Positions 48,931 through 61,970 of a stretch of 64,000 nt of DNA are shown one piece after another. The translations under genes were made by a program, and so were the position numbers. The notes under the pieces were generated by a model that searched no databases, had not been told where the DNA came from, and saw nothing but the letters and a program-made list of their open reading frames with translations. This DNA comes from Bryum argenteum (taxonomy: Eukaryota > Streptophyta > Bryopsida > Bryales > Bryaceae): assembly GCA_037043015.1 (NCBI GenBank), contig CM073322.1, positions 25,758,364 to 25,822,363 of the forward strand. Direction: 5' to 3'. The stretch's first letter is position 1, and every line of letters starts with the position of its first letter.

Positions 48931-50013
48931 TAATTTAGATAGTCGGGCATTTTATTCTCACTATGCAATTGAGTATGTAAAACCTCGTCAATTATACTTA
49001 AGAATATAGTTTGGCACATTTAGAGGAAATATCGTACTATACATGTCTTCATTTACGTATATTGTAGTGTAAACTACTCTTTTGATAATGTTCCCTAAAC
49101 AATATGATACAACTGTGTCGTACGAGGACATGCATGCAACATGATTGTATTCTTTAAGTAATCAAAGCTAATTGTGTAAATCGAAGTAATGAATTTGTGA
49201 AAGCCTCATCATAAATATGGTCTTTATTTGAATACTGACAACTTTCTAGTTGGAATATTTTTAACCATATAACTTTGGTATTGGATTTAGTGTTTAATAT
49301 TTATTTGTAAACGTATAAATGTAACATGGGAAAGATATGCAACATGACAATTGTTGTATTTTGAGTGATTCTAAGACACACACGAATGACATGACCATGT
49401 TGAGTGACTTTTAGGCACAAACTACCTTTCAATTCGTGTATCTCATAAAACCTTTGACTCACCTGAGAGTCTGTAAGCAACTACCATCTTCCTACATATC
49501 CTATTTATTTTCAAAGCCTTGTTCTCATAATTACGTAAGAAACTGGATTCAGTTGATCGAGAATTGTTCGTCATACTTCAACTCCTTGACTGGAATATTG
49601 GTTGTTATTACGAGGGGCAAGCTATTAATGGGGAAAGAGCTATTAATGGGGCCAACGTATGACAAAATCCTCAATTTTAATTGGTCCATTTGTTGAAATT
49701 GGCCTCAAGAGCTTTATATGGGGAGTCAAACCCAATTTTTAGAAATTATATTATAATAGGTGGGAGACAAGTTATGACATGGCCCATGCTCCAAAAGTCC
49801 AGAGATACAAGAATTGAAGTTCAAATCATGGCCTAGAGGCCGTTGCTTGAATTTAATACAACATCAATATTTCACTAAAAGATTTTGATGTAAACAAATC
49901 AAAAGCATGGAATTTAGCTAATAATATAAATTAGCCCGAGAGCCTTGTTTTTTTCTTCTACATATTGGCCCCAAGGGCTTCACACATGGGGGAATTGGAC
50001 CCCCCTTTATTAA
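48931..50013. other. Spacer with SINE-like fragments
   Basis: No gene. GGCCTCAAGAGCTTTATATGGGG (about 49698) and GGCCCCAAGGGCTTCACACATGG (about 49968) are diverged direct repeats of one short element, also related in reverse to 39780-39815. Confidence 0.4.
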
Positions 50014-50440
50014 CCCATAAAAATCCTGGAAAACCAATTCGGTTTTTTGAGATTTTGGGCAACTCATTTTAAGAAAATAAGTAGATATTTTTGCCTAAGA
50101 TTTTTACTGGGTGCTCCCCATAGTGTAATGTGTACAGTATGTGATAAAATTTGCAAAGCCAAATTTTAATTTTAAAACTTTCATCTAGAAATTTTAGGTT
50201 TCAAGTCCAAAACGGGTTGTTTAAGATTAGCTTTTTTAAGTTTTTTTTTTTTTTTTTTTTTTTTGAAAATATGTTTGTTACCAAATTATTATTCAAATTC
50301 CAAAGTGTCCAAAGTCAAAAAATTTACCAATTTTACAAGGGCAGTCTCCAAAACTTTTAAAATCGATCTTCACAATTTATAGTAATTTTACAATTTTTTC
50401 TTTCAAGAATTGCCAAAATTTGGGATTTTGGATTCTTTCC

Positions 50441-50479
<39 letters not shown>

Positions 50480-50982
50480 CAAAAGTCACATACTCATAAA
50501 TGCACCTACTTACCGTTCAACTTTTTCTTAAACTTCACACATCATATGTGGTGCTTGTTTTACTATATTGTTATTTTTAGACCTTCTTTCATAAAATAAT
50601 GCACATTAAGGTCAAAAAGTGGAATGAGTCTCTAAAATTTTGCATGAGAATACCCAACTTGATTACCTACATGGAAAAAAACGAGGGATAAATGTTTGGA
50701 GTAACAATCATCAAGTTGCTCTTGGCACCATTTAGACAATGCCTCTCGGACAATGGCAAAAAAAAGTGTTGGACAAACTTTGATTGTTACGATCTCACAA
50801 ATGACAAACATTCAACGGTTGAAATTTTGACTAGTTCTTTGTATACAAGTTAGGTACAAGATCTTACAGTTCAAAGTCTAAAACAAGAAAAAAAAGTTTC
50901 TCCATTTCCCCATTTCCCAACAGAGGTGAAAAATTGCAGTTTTTGGTTTTGGAGGTCGAGGAAATGCTTAGATTTTTAGGGG
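50014..50982. mobile_element. Possible TTAA-type element of about 970 bp
   Basis: TTAA plus CCCATAAAAATC on the left (50010-50025) faces GATTTTTAGGGG plus TTAA on the right (50971-50986), giving about 12-bp inverted ends inside TTAA duplications as in families A and B. The interior is AT-rich with poly-T tracts at 50241-50264 and 50445-50479 and no coding capacity. The pairing of these ends may be coincidental. Confidence 0.35.
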
Positions 50983-50986
50983 TTAA

Positions 50987-51709
50987 TTGTTTAGTGTGTG
51001 TTCCAAGTGGCCCATGGAGCCAGTTGGGCTCAAAATGTGTGTAAACTTGCTTGAAGATTTGTTGTGTAGAACATCGTGAAAATTATTCTGAATTTTACAT
51101 GATCTACTATAATTTTATCACAAGATTGCACGGTTGAGATCTAAATAGCCTATCTTTATTCTCATTTATGATACTTTTCTCTCTTTTCATTCTGTCTCGT
51201 TTTTAATAATTTATATTTTACACACATAGGCGTAGAGCCCATGGCAGTTATTTATGACACTTTTCAAAAACTTATGTTTTTAAGCTAAAAAAAGACCTAG
51301 GATATCTTAGGGCTTAAAAGTAAAGCCCTTGCTACAGTCCGGTACGTAACCCTATACAGTATACAACATGCCAAACTAGTGGCCGAATATCCACGTGCAC
51401 TCGTGCAATTGTGCACTACAGTGTAACATTTACCATCATCATTTGGATGAAGAATGCATAACGAAAAATGGATGAAATCCAAATCATCATCACCCCTATT
51501 CAACGCTGACTACTCATTGCCCGGGAGAAAGTGACCCTGGACAGAGCAGTTCGTCCAATACCCGGCCGCCCGGATATAGACCCCATGCCCACGGGTAGGA
51601 TCCGGTAACCGCGCACGTCGTCTCCTTCTCCGTGACTTCGATGGTAAGGGAAGCTCAAGGACACAGCCAGAGCTCTTTGCTTGCATTTTGAATCTCATCG
51701 CAGCAAGCA
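50987..51709 (+). other. Upstream region of the PDI gene
   Basis: No gene. A CCACGTGC G-box-like element sits at 51391-51398. GC content rises from about 51530, as expected for promoter and leader. I looked for a CCAAT-N9-CCACG ER-stress element and did not find one. Confidence 0.4.
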
Positions 51710-54700
51710 ATGGCGAGACGGACGCTTCTAGTGTTGCTGGCGACATTGCTGCTGCTGGGATCCGTGGCATGTCTGGCGAATGCCACCGCCTCCGCCGAAG
51801 CTGCAGATGATGTGGATTTGATGACAGACGAGGCGGCGTTGTTGAACGCCGAGGATGACGGTGGCGAGGATGAGGAGCTTGAGGGATCTGGCGAGCCTGT
51901 GGACGAGAAGGATGTTGTCGTCCTCGGTGGAAAGGATTTCGCCGAATTCGTCGCCAGCAATCAGTTCGTCTTGGCAGAGTTTTACGCCCCCTGGTGCGGA
52001 CATTGTCAGTCGTTGACGCCTGAGTACGCTAGAGCCGCCACCGCGCTCAAAGACTCGGGTGTGAAGCTTGCGAAAGTTGACGCCGTTGAGCATAGCGATC
52101 TGGCTCAGGAGCATGGTGTTGAAGGATATCCGACATTGTACTTCTTTGTTGATGGCGAGAAGCGGCCCTACAATGGCGGACGCACCAGGTCTGTACTCTC
52201 TTTCAAAGCTCAGATTGACGTACACATTTGCACTTGCGTGTTGTTTTTTTTCCAGAATTAGATTGTACAGTTACTATGAGGCAATTCTATAACACCTATC
52301 TGCATCTGATTATACAATGAGTTATTACAGAGTATAGTCGCTCACAATTCACTGGATTGCGTTCCACGAAGTGTTAAGAGAGGTTTCAGCGTTTGCGTTC
52401 CGAGTTAATGAATGCTCGAAGATGCTATTACGCGTTGTTTAATGCATTTCGTGCTCTGGTTGATTTTGTAATCGGGCTCAAGAGACATGCTTCTGTATGC
52501 TCTTTTGATTCCCCACCGGGATCTTGACCTTTCGATTAGTGATAAAGATAGCAATTGTTACTGAATTGGAGGGATTCGCATGATTTGGGATATCGAATCG
52601 CGCTCCGAGTACTATAAGTTTCTATTCTGCGAAGTCCATTAATCATCGTGCTGAATTTGGTAAAATTGTATCAAAGATCTTTGTAGATGCTGCTCTGTGG
52701 ACAGAGTATCTGCTTGATTTCGTCAGGTGCTTGTCTTGAGAAATTCAGTCACGTATTTCTCAAGAATGCAGTGTGGTGTTAGTCCTTTCCGTTTTTCGAA
52801 CCTCCGAGTCCTATCAGTAATTATTAATCGTGATTTTGCAGCGATGAGATTGTTGCGTGGATTAAGAAGAGGACTGGTCCTGCCGTCAGCACCATTAAGT
52901 CAGCTGCTGATGCGGCTGCATTGTTGGAGAGTGAGGGTCCTAACGTCATCGCCTACCTTTCAAGCGTGGAGGGTGCTGATGCAGAGGAGTTCGCTGCTGT
53001 AGCAAGGCTGGAGGATAATGTCGAGTTCTATATGACCGCGGATGAAAAGATTGCGAAGGAGTTCGGTCTGAAGAAAGCACCTGCTCTTGTGTTGCTGAAG
53101 AAGCATGATGAGAAGGTTTCTACTTTTGGTATGTTCCGAGTAACTCTTAGGTTTAGGGTTTATGGTTCATTTTCTGTAACTGCTTACAGTCATGTGGCAG
53201 GCTAACGACTCATGGTGTGCGAAGGTCTAAGTATGCCTCAAAACTGTTGTTTGCGCAGATGGATCGTTCGAGAAGAGTGCTATTGCTGACTTTGTTGCTG
53301 AGAACAAACTTCCTCTTGTTATTCCATTTAATCGTGATACGGCATCAGTTATATTCGAGGGTGATGTCACTAAACAAGTAAGTTGGATTTATTCTTGCTT
53401 TTGCTTTCAAAGTCACTCCTGCAAAAGAGGAATATGTTCTCTATCTCCTGAATCTCCATTTTGATTACGTAGAGAAGCTAACTTTTCGCTTACTTTCACA
53501 TCAGCTGCTGTTGTTTGCAACGCCTGCTGAGTATGAGAAAGTCCGCGCTCATTATGAAGAAGCAGCGAAGGCTTTCAAGAAGAAGGTAAGACATGATGCA
53601 TTTTTGAAGCATTTTGGTTGGCTTCATATTCGGCCTTTCAAACCTGCTTCTTAAACTGCACAAAATTCGATTTGTGCAGATTACTTTCGTCCTCATTGAT
53701 CTTGCGGATGAGGAGGTGGCTACTCCCGTTTTGGATTTCTTTGCACTTGAGAATGAGGACACAAAGGTACTCTTGAATACTCCACTTGTCAATTTTTTAT
53801 ATTAATTAATCAGGTAGTTGCGTGTAAGTATTTGTCCTCGCATTGCACAACACGTTGACCACTCTCGAATGATATTGACGTTCTGATCGCAGATAATTGG
53901 CGTTTCTCAGTCGACACCTTTTCAAGTATCGGATTGTATATGAGCTGTATTGAACTGTGTTCTCATGATTTTTGTTTGCAGATCATTGGATTCGTTTCCG
54001 AGGAGTCTTCTGGCAAGTACTTATATGAAGGAGACTTCAGCGTGGATTCCATCAAGGTAAATTTTCAATGAGAAGCCTCTACATCATGCACATCAGTTGA
54101 AGCACGTCAATGTATCAATTTAGCGTACTCTAGCTGGCAAGACATAACATTGTTGCAATTTTTATTGCAGAAATTCTCGGAGAAGTTTTTGGCTGGAGAG
54201 CTTACTCCATTCCGCAAGTCGCAGAGTCCACCTGAAACGGTAAGTCGGATGTGCTCTTCTCTTTTCAGACTCTCTGATTTAGTAAGGATCGTGGAATTTT
54301 ATTTTCACAATATCCGTGTGGTCGGCCAAGATCAAGCTAATGGTAGACTGGTTGGTGTTTGCAGAATGATGGACCTGTGAAAATCGTCGTTTCATCAACT
54401 TTTGAGGAAATTGTTCTTGATAAATCCAAGGATGTCATTTTTGAGGTACTTGTTTGATCTGATTGTCTCCGTGTTCACCAAATAAGCTCCGTTGTTGAAT
54501 TTTTTTGCTTAGTGATAAATTGGAAAAAGTCACTACCTATACTCGTGCTGATTCTCCTCTTCTTCAGGTGTATGCCCCATGGTGCGGCCACTGCCAATCT
54601 CTTGAGCCAGAGTACAACAAGCTCGGAGAAGCTTTGAAGAACATCAGCACAATTGTGATCGCGAAGATGGACGGCACCAAGAATGAGCACGAACGCATTA

Positions 54701-55243
54701 ATGTACGCACGTTTTTATGCCTCCTTGATCAGGAACTTCGTAATGTGTAGACCGTGAAACGCATTCGTCTTTCGAAAGGTCTTACACCACTCACTTTTCG
54801 TTTACCTCACATGTGGACGTCTGGTTTGCAGATTGAGGGATACCCTACTATTCTCTTCTATCCAGCAGGCGACAAGACCGCTGAGCCAGTAAGTGATATC
54901 TCTAAGAACAGATCATGCTCTTCTGGAAATCTTACCAATGATAAGAGAATCTCGATTAATATCAAGTCTGCCATCCATATCCGTGTCGACATGCCTATTC
55001 ATTGTGATTAATCCTAGATCTCGTTTGAATTGATTTCAGACCCCTCTTGACACGGAGAGGACAGCAGCTGGCTTCATCAAGTTCCTATCGGCTCATGCCA
55101 CTCATAAATTCACAGCCCCCGAAGTGTCAGAGCCCGAGCCAGAGACCGAGCCTGAATTGGAACACGAACACGACGACGATGATCAAACAGAGGAGGAAGG
55201 TGAAGAATCAGTTGACGAGGAGGAGGTGAAGGATGAGCTTTAG
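51710..55243 (+). CDS. Protein disulfide isomerase, KDEL-retained (PDIL1 type)
   Basis: ER lumen oxidoreductase that forms and reshuffles disulfides in secretory proteins. Exons: 51710-52188, 52842-53128, 53259-53377, 53505-53585, 53680-53766, 53982-54056, 54171-54239, 54365-54445, 54568-54702, 54832-54888, 55040-55243; 557 aa with consistent phases. Order: signal peptide (1 to about 25, [14 protein letters not shown]), an acidic leader (about 35-66), thioredoxin domain a with CGHC at 96-99, inactive b and b' domains, domain a' with CGHC at 432-435, and a very acidic tail ending in KDEL. The acidic N-terminal leader matches the plant PDIL1-3/1-4 subgroup rather than PDIL1-1. Both active sites are complete and nothing is broken. 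Confidence 0.96.
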
Positions 55244-58200
55244 ATTTTCGGGTAAAACGTTCAGTAGCGAGTAAGTAGTTCAACTCCTGTTAGTTCAATA
55301 CGAGAAAGCAACAACCATGGCAAGTCCTCTACAGCTTTGTTTATTCTATCCGCCACAGCAAAATGTGGTTATACCCGCATGCGAAAAGAGCTGCCATTAT
55401 TAAAACGTAACATGAGGTGTTCGTGATTCATCAGTTTCTCTTTCCTATTATTTTTGCCTGTTGCCGACCAGAATGAATGTGGACTGGCCCAGGGAGATGT
55501 CACGGTTTTGCAGGGATTCAGGAGTGTATCGTAACGTGCGGGAATCCTTTCCAATTTTGTGTATTGGAAGGTGATTTTCGCCCAGCCGCCTCAAGGGGCA
55601 GTTTTCTTCACCTAATTACTTCCAGAAGTGGGCTGTCCTTTAGTTAAATCTGTCGTCAAGTTATATCAATCGTGGAATATCTTGGTTAAGTCTAAGAGTT
55701 ATCCTCTTCAGTGGTAGGGATGATGCCACTTACTTGAGCTACCTTGGTTTGTACAGTGGGATACTATGGTTTGGTCCCTTCTTCAGGAGATTATTAATTC
55801 ATGCAAAGGGATTCAAATTCCCGCCGAGTTTTAGTAGTTTCAAAAGCGGGTTTCTTGCAATTGTTACATTTCATATACTATACGTGCATGTGCATTTGGA
55901 ACTACCAACAACCTTCAAATGTTCGAATAACCATTCACCCGATTCCGTCAAGCAATCAGATTACAGCGAACTTCAAACCACATATTGAGCTGTAAGTGGA
56001 TAGAACGTTACTCGTGCGCACATTCCAATGTTCAGAGTCAAATGGCGAAACCAAAAAGGTCCATTGTGTTTGGCAAATCATAAACCCTACGTGAAGCTCC
56101 GTTAGGTTCATAGCCGCAGCCCCATCGGTGCCAGTTTGACATTAAGACTACAAGTTCTAGGTCATCCGATCGAGGTTTCTTACGACATTTATCGTATAAG
56201 CTACTTGAAGGCGAACTTTCTTCCAAATCGTTCCAAGCCCAAGACACGTCCAGAAATTCGTGCAACCAACTGCTGTAGTGCGACCTTACAGAAGAAATTT
56301 CCAAACACAATCATTTACAGTATGCGGCAATGCAACTTAGTGAGGTCAGCAACGAAACCAGGTCTTGATCGAACATCTATTCGTTCAATTCCTAAACTGC
56401 AACCACAATTCGATAAAGATGTAGACTGGGCCCCTTCCACCTAACGCATCGAGGATTGCTGCAACCATGGGCCCTAAAAAGAATGCAGTTCTCGAGTCCT
56501 CGGTAGCATAACAACGAGTATTCAAGAATCAAGTCACGATCTATATGGATTGTTTAAAGGAGAAAAAAATCAAGTGACACTCCTAATCATCCGAGATTTT
56601 CCTGGCGGATTCAACCTCCACGTTGCCTACTTTTAACAGATACAAGATCGCTTGAGATGCTTTCGCTTTGCGTGTTGCATTGATGGGCCCCGTGAGGGGC
56701 AATCCAAAAATTGGGGTATGCCGGTAAGTGTACTCAGCGCACGGTATTCTTTAGTAAAAGGCGAAAGAATAGTTCGCTCTGTGCTGAGCACCCGGCTGTG
56801 TACATCAGTAAGAGCCGTGTGTTGGCAATTATACAGGCTTCGTGGAAATGCGTGCAGTAACGAATATGGGAGAAGTGAGTGTGATCAAAGTACTGCAATG
56901 GATGACGACCTCCGGAATTTACACCCACTTCTTTTCCGTGGTGTTAAGAATCCTCAGTACGTTGTCACATATCCTCCGGTGCACGCCGTTTCGTTTCTTA
57001 GCTCGCCTGCTCAAAGTCCACGAGCAAGCTTATTTACCGATTCGGGTCAGTATGAACTCTGAACCCTATGCATTCAAATCTTGGAACATCAATTGATTGC
57101 TTCAATCTTGACTGTGGGCAAGGACATTGAGCATTGAAGTTTGAATGGCATTTCTTCAAGTCTCGTACAGGATCGCCATTCAGTGGCCGTAATAGTCACG
57201 TTTGCGTGCTCCGTTGAGCCAATTCTGTGTGGAGATTTTATGAATGTATATCATCATCCATATGAATGCTGAAAGTGATGCTTAAATCAGCGCAGACTGT
57301 GCTACCAGGATATTTCGTGCACGGAGTTTGAATTTCTGTTTCGAAGTTGGGATTGGGTGAGGGCCGCGCGGACGCGAGCCCCCTCTGCCACAAATTATGA
57401 CGTGTATGCCTCCCGTAGGAAGATACTAGAGTCGCCCGGCCCGAAGTGCAATGGGACAAACTCCTCTAGGCCATCCACATTCGGGATCATGGATCGACCC
57501 CGCCCAGGTAAGTATCTGATTAGTGTCAATCTGGGATACTTGAATGGCATTATCGACCTACGACTCACCAAGACGTATGGGACATCAGCATCCCTTTCTC
57601 CAACATCGCCTTCGAGTGATGATAGTATTCTCGGTTGTGCATTTCGAAGAAGTCGAAACGCACCTGTTTGATGAAATCAATCAGTTGTAGGGAAATTCGG
57701 AGAAGAACTTCTGTTACTACAACTGCTTTTTGGATATGCACCGGTTATGCTAGGCGCTTGGACAGCATTGCTGTGCCAGGGCTCTCCGAGCAAAATCCGT
57801 TGCACGCACTTAGTTTTAAAGAACCATTCCTGATCTGCTTCGAACCTCATTAGGTCTAACACCTGACCCCGGTGTGTACATGCACATTCGTGCTGTACAT
57901 GCTTTCAATCAATTCAGAAACACGATTGCATCGATGGCGAGATCCAAGTACCATATCTGAAAGAAAACAACAGGATCACTGATTAAATTCACAGATATGT
58001 CATGGAACACATACATACACAGTATCCATATATTTGCAGCGTCGAATCTCACCAACCATTGTGCTGAGTGATGATTTGACAGCACAAACCGGCTTCATGT
58101 ACAGAGTTTCAAAAGAAAAATGGGAGACAGTGAGCACATAGCTACGATTTGATATGAACTCGATCGACATGACCGGCGCCATGCCAGTTTCAATCGCTGT

Positions 58201-59432
58201 CCCGATCAATATTGTAACTAGGTCGGTTGCAATGTAAGGTTTTCCTTGAAGATATCAGCATCAGGTACTCTTGTGCTGTAGGATATTATCGACTTGAGCG
58301 TCTTGATATTATTCATTGATAGGTGTGGGCTGACTTTCTTTACGAAATCTGCGAGACGCCTGCACCCCAAATAATGTCAACATCCTTTGCAGACACGATG
58401 ATTCGGTGACTGTGAGAGCCTCGTTTGTTAACGCGGCTTGATCTGACTCCAGGAGCTGGATGTTCAAAGAATTTTCACAAAAACTTCTTCATTACTCAAC
58501 TCCAGGTCAAAATTTTGAAATCACTCTTAAATTTTTCCTGAAAGATGAACCTATCAAGCAAAAGGCTGCATTGCCAATCGTGTGATTTGTCCATCGGGAG
58601 AGATTTGGTGGGTAGTTATGAGGTTGCCTACTAACTTAAGGAAGGGCACAAGATCTTGACTCATTGGTTGTTCAAATAATGTTCATCATGCCTATGTAGG
58701 AAAGACTATAAAATCCAAGGCCCGAATTGTCATTTCTTAAAATAGTGTGACCTTAGTATCGATTAGATAATCTCAAAGGTTCAACTTCCTTGATCAATTT
58801 TGTACTGTATAACATACTGTATTACTCACATATTTTGCAATCAAAAACCTAAAATGCTTCGCAAAAGAACCATCCATCAAACAATCCAGTATCCTCTACT
58901 GTGAACAATAAACAACTACTGTACTCTTGACTGTGTTATAAAATTCTACTTTTCTTTATTCTACTTTTTTTTTTTCGATTGAGCCAATATAGGCATGTTC
59001 CTGCTCGTCAATCACAGCATCAGAGGTGGACAAGAGAGAACTTTCAGAGCATCATAGTGTACCATGAAGATCCGCAGCAATGTTAATTGTTGGTGAAAGT
59101 CAAAAGAGCATCTGGACGGTTGGCATTTACGAGTTACCGTCCTGAACCATAAATGAGCCCACTATATGACAAGCACATAACAATGAATGTTGCTCATCTG
59201 TGGTCAAAGGGGGCACACTCCAGCCACCGCCTCATTACAATTCGTGCTCCCTGCCAGAGATGCCCATGTCTGGCTCCTGCATTGAATCATAAAATATTGA
59301 CTCACTTTAGTGGCGGTGACCGAATCAATTCGTGACTGCAGTAACTAAGGTAGGGTGCTGACCGTCCATGTTGTACGCAAATATGTACTCACAGGGTACA
59401 TTCAATCTTGATCTATCTCACATTCAACTTTA
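55244..59432. other. 4.2-kb GC-balanced stretch with no recognised gene
   Basis: Base composition, especially 56000-57700, is closer to that of genes than of the AT-rich spacers. Several short ORFs (for example 56652-57062 on + and 57357-57671 on +) show no family, signal peptide or consistent splice partners. It could be a non-coding transcript, a decayed gene or simply old unique DNA. From about 58400 it becomes AT-rich. Confidence 0.35.
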
Positions 59433-59765
59433 CCCTTAAACGCCCATGGGGTCTGAAAGGGGCAGCCCAAAATTGGATCACAGCCTCTTTTGGACTTGGG
59501 CATCATGAATGAACCAATCAATGATGAGCTTGCAACCTCCTACAAGGTTATGTACAATCCCAACCTACCTACCACAATCCTTTGAAAGCATAGAATCACT
59601 CAAACACAAATTGTGAATTGAATTGTAAAATTTCATTTTTTGAATGCATCACAAGAAGGTGACTAGTTTGACATCAAAATATAAGTGAAAAGTTGAGTAC
59701 AGTGAGAGCTACAGAGCATATTCCGTAGAATAAAAGCCCCTCCGGCTTCATTGGGTGTTTAAGGG
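59433..59765 (+). mobile_element. TTAA-type MITE, family A copy 3
   Basis: A 333-bp copy of the element at 16040-16400, same orientation. It starts CCCTTAAACGCCC and ends GGGTGTTTAAGGG; TTAA is intact on the right (59766-59769) and TTTA on the left. Confidence 0.75.
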
Positions 59766-60089
59766 TTAACTGAACAAGCTCCAAAAGAACAAATTGCGGA
59801 GTGCGGAGGCAAGCTGGCTGCGAAATTGCATTGATTCATCATCTGCACTGGTCCTCTTCTTCAGGTGGTGAGTCCCTATCATAGCCCTGCAGGTAGTCTC
59901 ATGCGCTTGTCTCATTTCATATTTTGTTGCATACGGATCCAATGTGTCCTTCAAAGTTGGGATTTTGGATAACTTTGCAGAAATACTAAATAATAATAAA
60001 ATAAAAAATAAAAGTCTAAGTTGACTCTTGGTGTGTAAAAAACCTCCGATACGAAGTGAGAACTGTTGAGAAAAAAATACTGATTCTGG
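59766..60089. other. Spacer between MITE A copy 3 and a dispersed repeat
   Basis: No gene seen; short A/T-rich run at 59990-60015. Confidence 0.35.
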
Positions 60090-60312
60090 CATTTAGATGC
60101 TAGAAGCAAGGTTACTGGAGGACATGAATATTCCCGTATTTCCAGATTTGGCTATGTACTTCTATCTAAATTTATACGTACTTACAGAGGATTTTTTGTG
60201 CCTGTGAGCACCCATTATCAGAATATTGTAAATACTTTAGAAGTACAAAGAGTTTATGTGTATGTGAAAGATTCTTAAAATAAAGATGGCATATTCTTTG
60301 TACTCTGGTTGA
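60090..60312 (-). repeat. Second copy of the dispersed repeat at 21276-21515
   Basis: In reverse complement it reads ACAAAGAATATGCCATCTTT, AAGAATCTTTCACATACAC and TTTGTACTTCTAAAGTA, then AAGTACGTATAAATTTAG, matching the 21.3-kb block in the same order. Only one unit of the 85-bp tandem is present here. Confidence 0.6.
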
Positions 60313-60582
60313 CCATGGGTAGAAGTACAACCCATTTGATGAATTAAGCTAAATAGTTCACTATTGAGCTTTGCAAACACTTTTTCTCTATTACCATAGT
60401 GTGGTTGGGGTACAATATCTTGGGACAAGTTGTCTGTAATTAGAGCGTTGTGCAATGTAGTATTATTTAGATTTTTTTGAGAGATAATTCCCGTAAGTTT
60501 GCCAATTACCAGTGTTTCTCTTAGTATTTTGTAATTTCCACAAAATTTTATATTAAAACGGTCATTCATTTCTATGTATTAA

Positions 60583-60843
60583 CCCCTAAAGATCCACGAT
60601 GTTTTGGGAGCTTGAAATCCCAACACATACCACTATGTACTAATGGGGGTACGTCCAATATTTTTGGAAATTTTTGATGATTTCAACCGTAGGATCTTGA
60701 AGTAAACTACCATTGGTAGTAGTGTGAAAATTTTCAACCGTTGGATCATCACCAAATGTGAGATCATAACGTTTGAAGTTGACTGTAAATGTTTTTTTGC
60801 CTTGACCGTAAACGCCGAATCGGTGGCCGTGGTCGTTTAGGGG
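60583..60843 (+). mobile_element. TTAA-type MITE, family B copy 2
   Basis: A 261-bp twin of 36823-37083, flanked by intact TTAA at 60579-60582 and 60844-60847. The ends are CCCCTAAAGATCCACG and CGTGGTCGTTTAGGGG. Confidence 0.85.
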
Positions 60844-61088
60844 TTAAATGATAACATTTACTTTTGTGGCTTGTTGGAGAAAGGGGGAGAGGAAGTAGAA
60901 ATGACAATCTTGGATATCTTGCCATAATGTAGGAGAAGGTTATCATGAAAATACCATGAGGAGCACAATTGTTAGCCTGTCACACAATATTAATTTCCCT
61001 CACAACAGGTGATTTACGGAAAGTTCATCCATGTGGATTCCAAATTACACCGTGATTTCTTGCAAACTTTTGTATAGGGCAATCACTA

Positions 61089-61305
61089 CACTAAATTTGA
61101 TAATTAGTGTTAGATTATTATAAGATTTGAAAATGCTATAAGTTTTTACTTTTGTTTAAATTTTTTTGCCAAGAGCATTGATTCTGATACTATATAAGGA
61201 CCCCCATCTTGGCCAATATAGTGGATAAAATTATTGAACAACAGTAAAAACTTATAACATGTTTATGTAAATTAGTGTATCTAACACCAATTATCAAATT
61301 TAGTG
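61089..61305. mobile_element. TA-flanked MITE with 27-bp inverted ends
   Basis: Left end CACTAAATTTGATAATTAGT and right end ACCAATTATCAAATTTAGTG form a near-perfect terminal inverted repeat flanked by TA on both sides. Pairing resumes internally (ATAAGTTTTTAC against GTAAAAACTTAT). TA duplication suggests Tc1/mariner-type mobilisation; no coding capacity in 217 bp. Confidence 0.7.
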
Positions 61306-61970
61306 TAGCTCCTCAGGCAATACTGGAAAATAATCCCTCTCCTCGTTGGGCTCCACCCTCCTCGTCGGTGATTATTGCCCTGTACAAAATCTGAAACGTG
61401 AGAGAGCTGGGAATTGATTGAGAGATTGGGATGCGAGGCAGGGTATCTAGGAATGTCGGTCGCCAGAACTAGACCTCCACGCAATGGCAATCGGGCAGGG
61501 GCAGGGAGTGGGGGAGATAGTGAGATAGGCAATCGAGGGTGCTCTTTTATTGGAACAAGGAATGAAGGCGCAGTCACCAAGATTATGACTGTCAGTCTCT
61601 CTCTCTTTCTCTTTCTCTCTCTCTCCCCCAACCCACCTCCTTCACGTCCCAACAACAATCGCCGCAATTCGCCATCGCCAAAATCCACATTGCTCACTCG
61701 CCATAACAATCCACCAATACGCCATTCTCACCATTCACCCATATAGCTAGCTGATAAGGGCCGCGCGGGCTTTAGATGCTAGCTTTCGGCAACCTGCTGC
61801 AGTCAAGGTGCTAATTGACGATGGCTTGCTAACTGCATGGACGCACTCATGAATGATCGAGGTGATGCGCACCGTTGCTGATAAAGGTACGTAACCCCGT
61901 TTCTTGCATGAATTTATTGCTGCTGCAGGTGATATAGATCCTTTGCAGCTGCGGCTGCTCATTTTGCATA
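61306..61970. other. Spacer with CT microsatellite
   Basis: A CTCTCT/TTCTCT microsatellite lies at about 61593-61626 in otherwise unremarkable DNA. Short open frames on both strands show no family. Confidence 0.4.

Noticed and set aside
49698..50010. Short LTR retrotransposon suggested by two direct repeats about 270 bases apart
   Set aside because: The repeats are only about 45 bases, strongly diverged and lack TG...CA ends or primer sites; dispersed short repeats explain them better.
50987..51709. ER-stress element expected before a PDI gene
   Set aside because: A CCAAT and a CCACG are present separately but not at the required spacing.
56652..57062. 136-codon open frame
   Set aside because: No recognisable family, no signal or domain, and overlapping frames are similarly open.
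57357..57671. 104-codon open frame in GC-richer DNA
   Set aside because: No family resemblance and no splice partners found.
60237..60569. 110-codon open frame on the minus strand
   Set aside because: It partly overlaps a dispersed repeat and matches no transposase motif I know.
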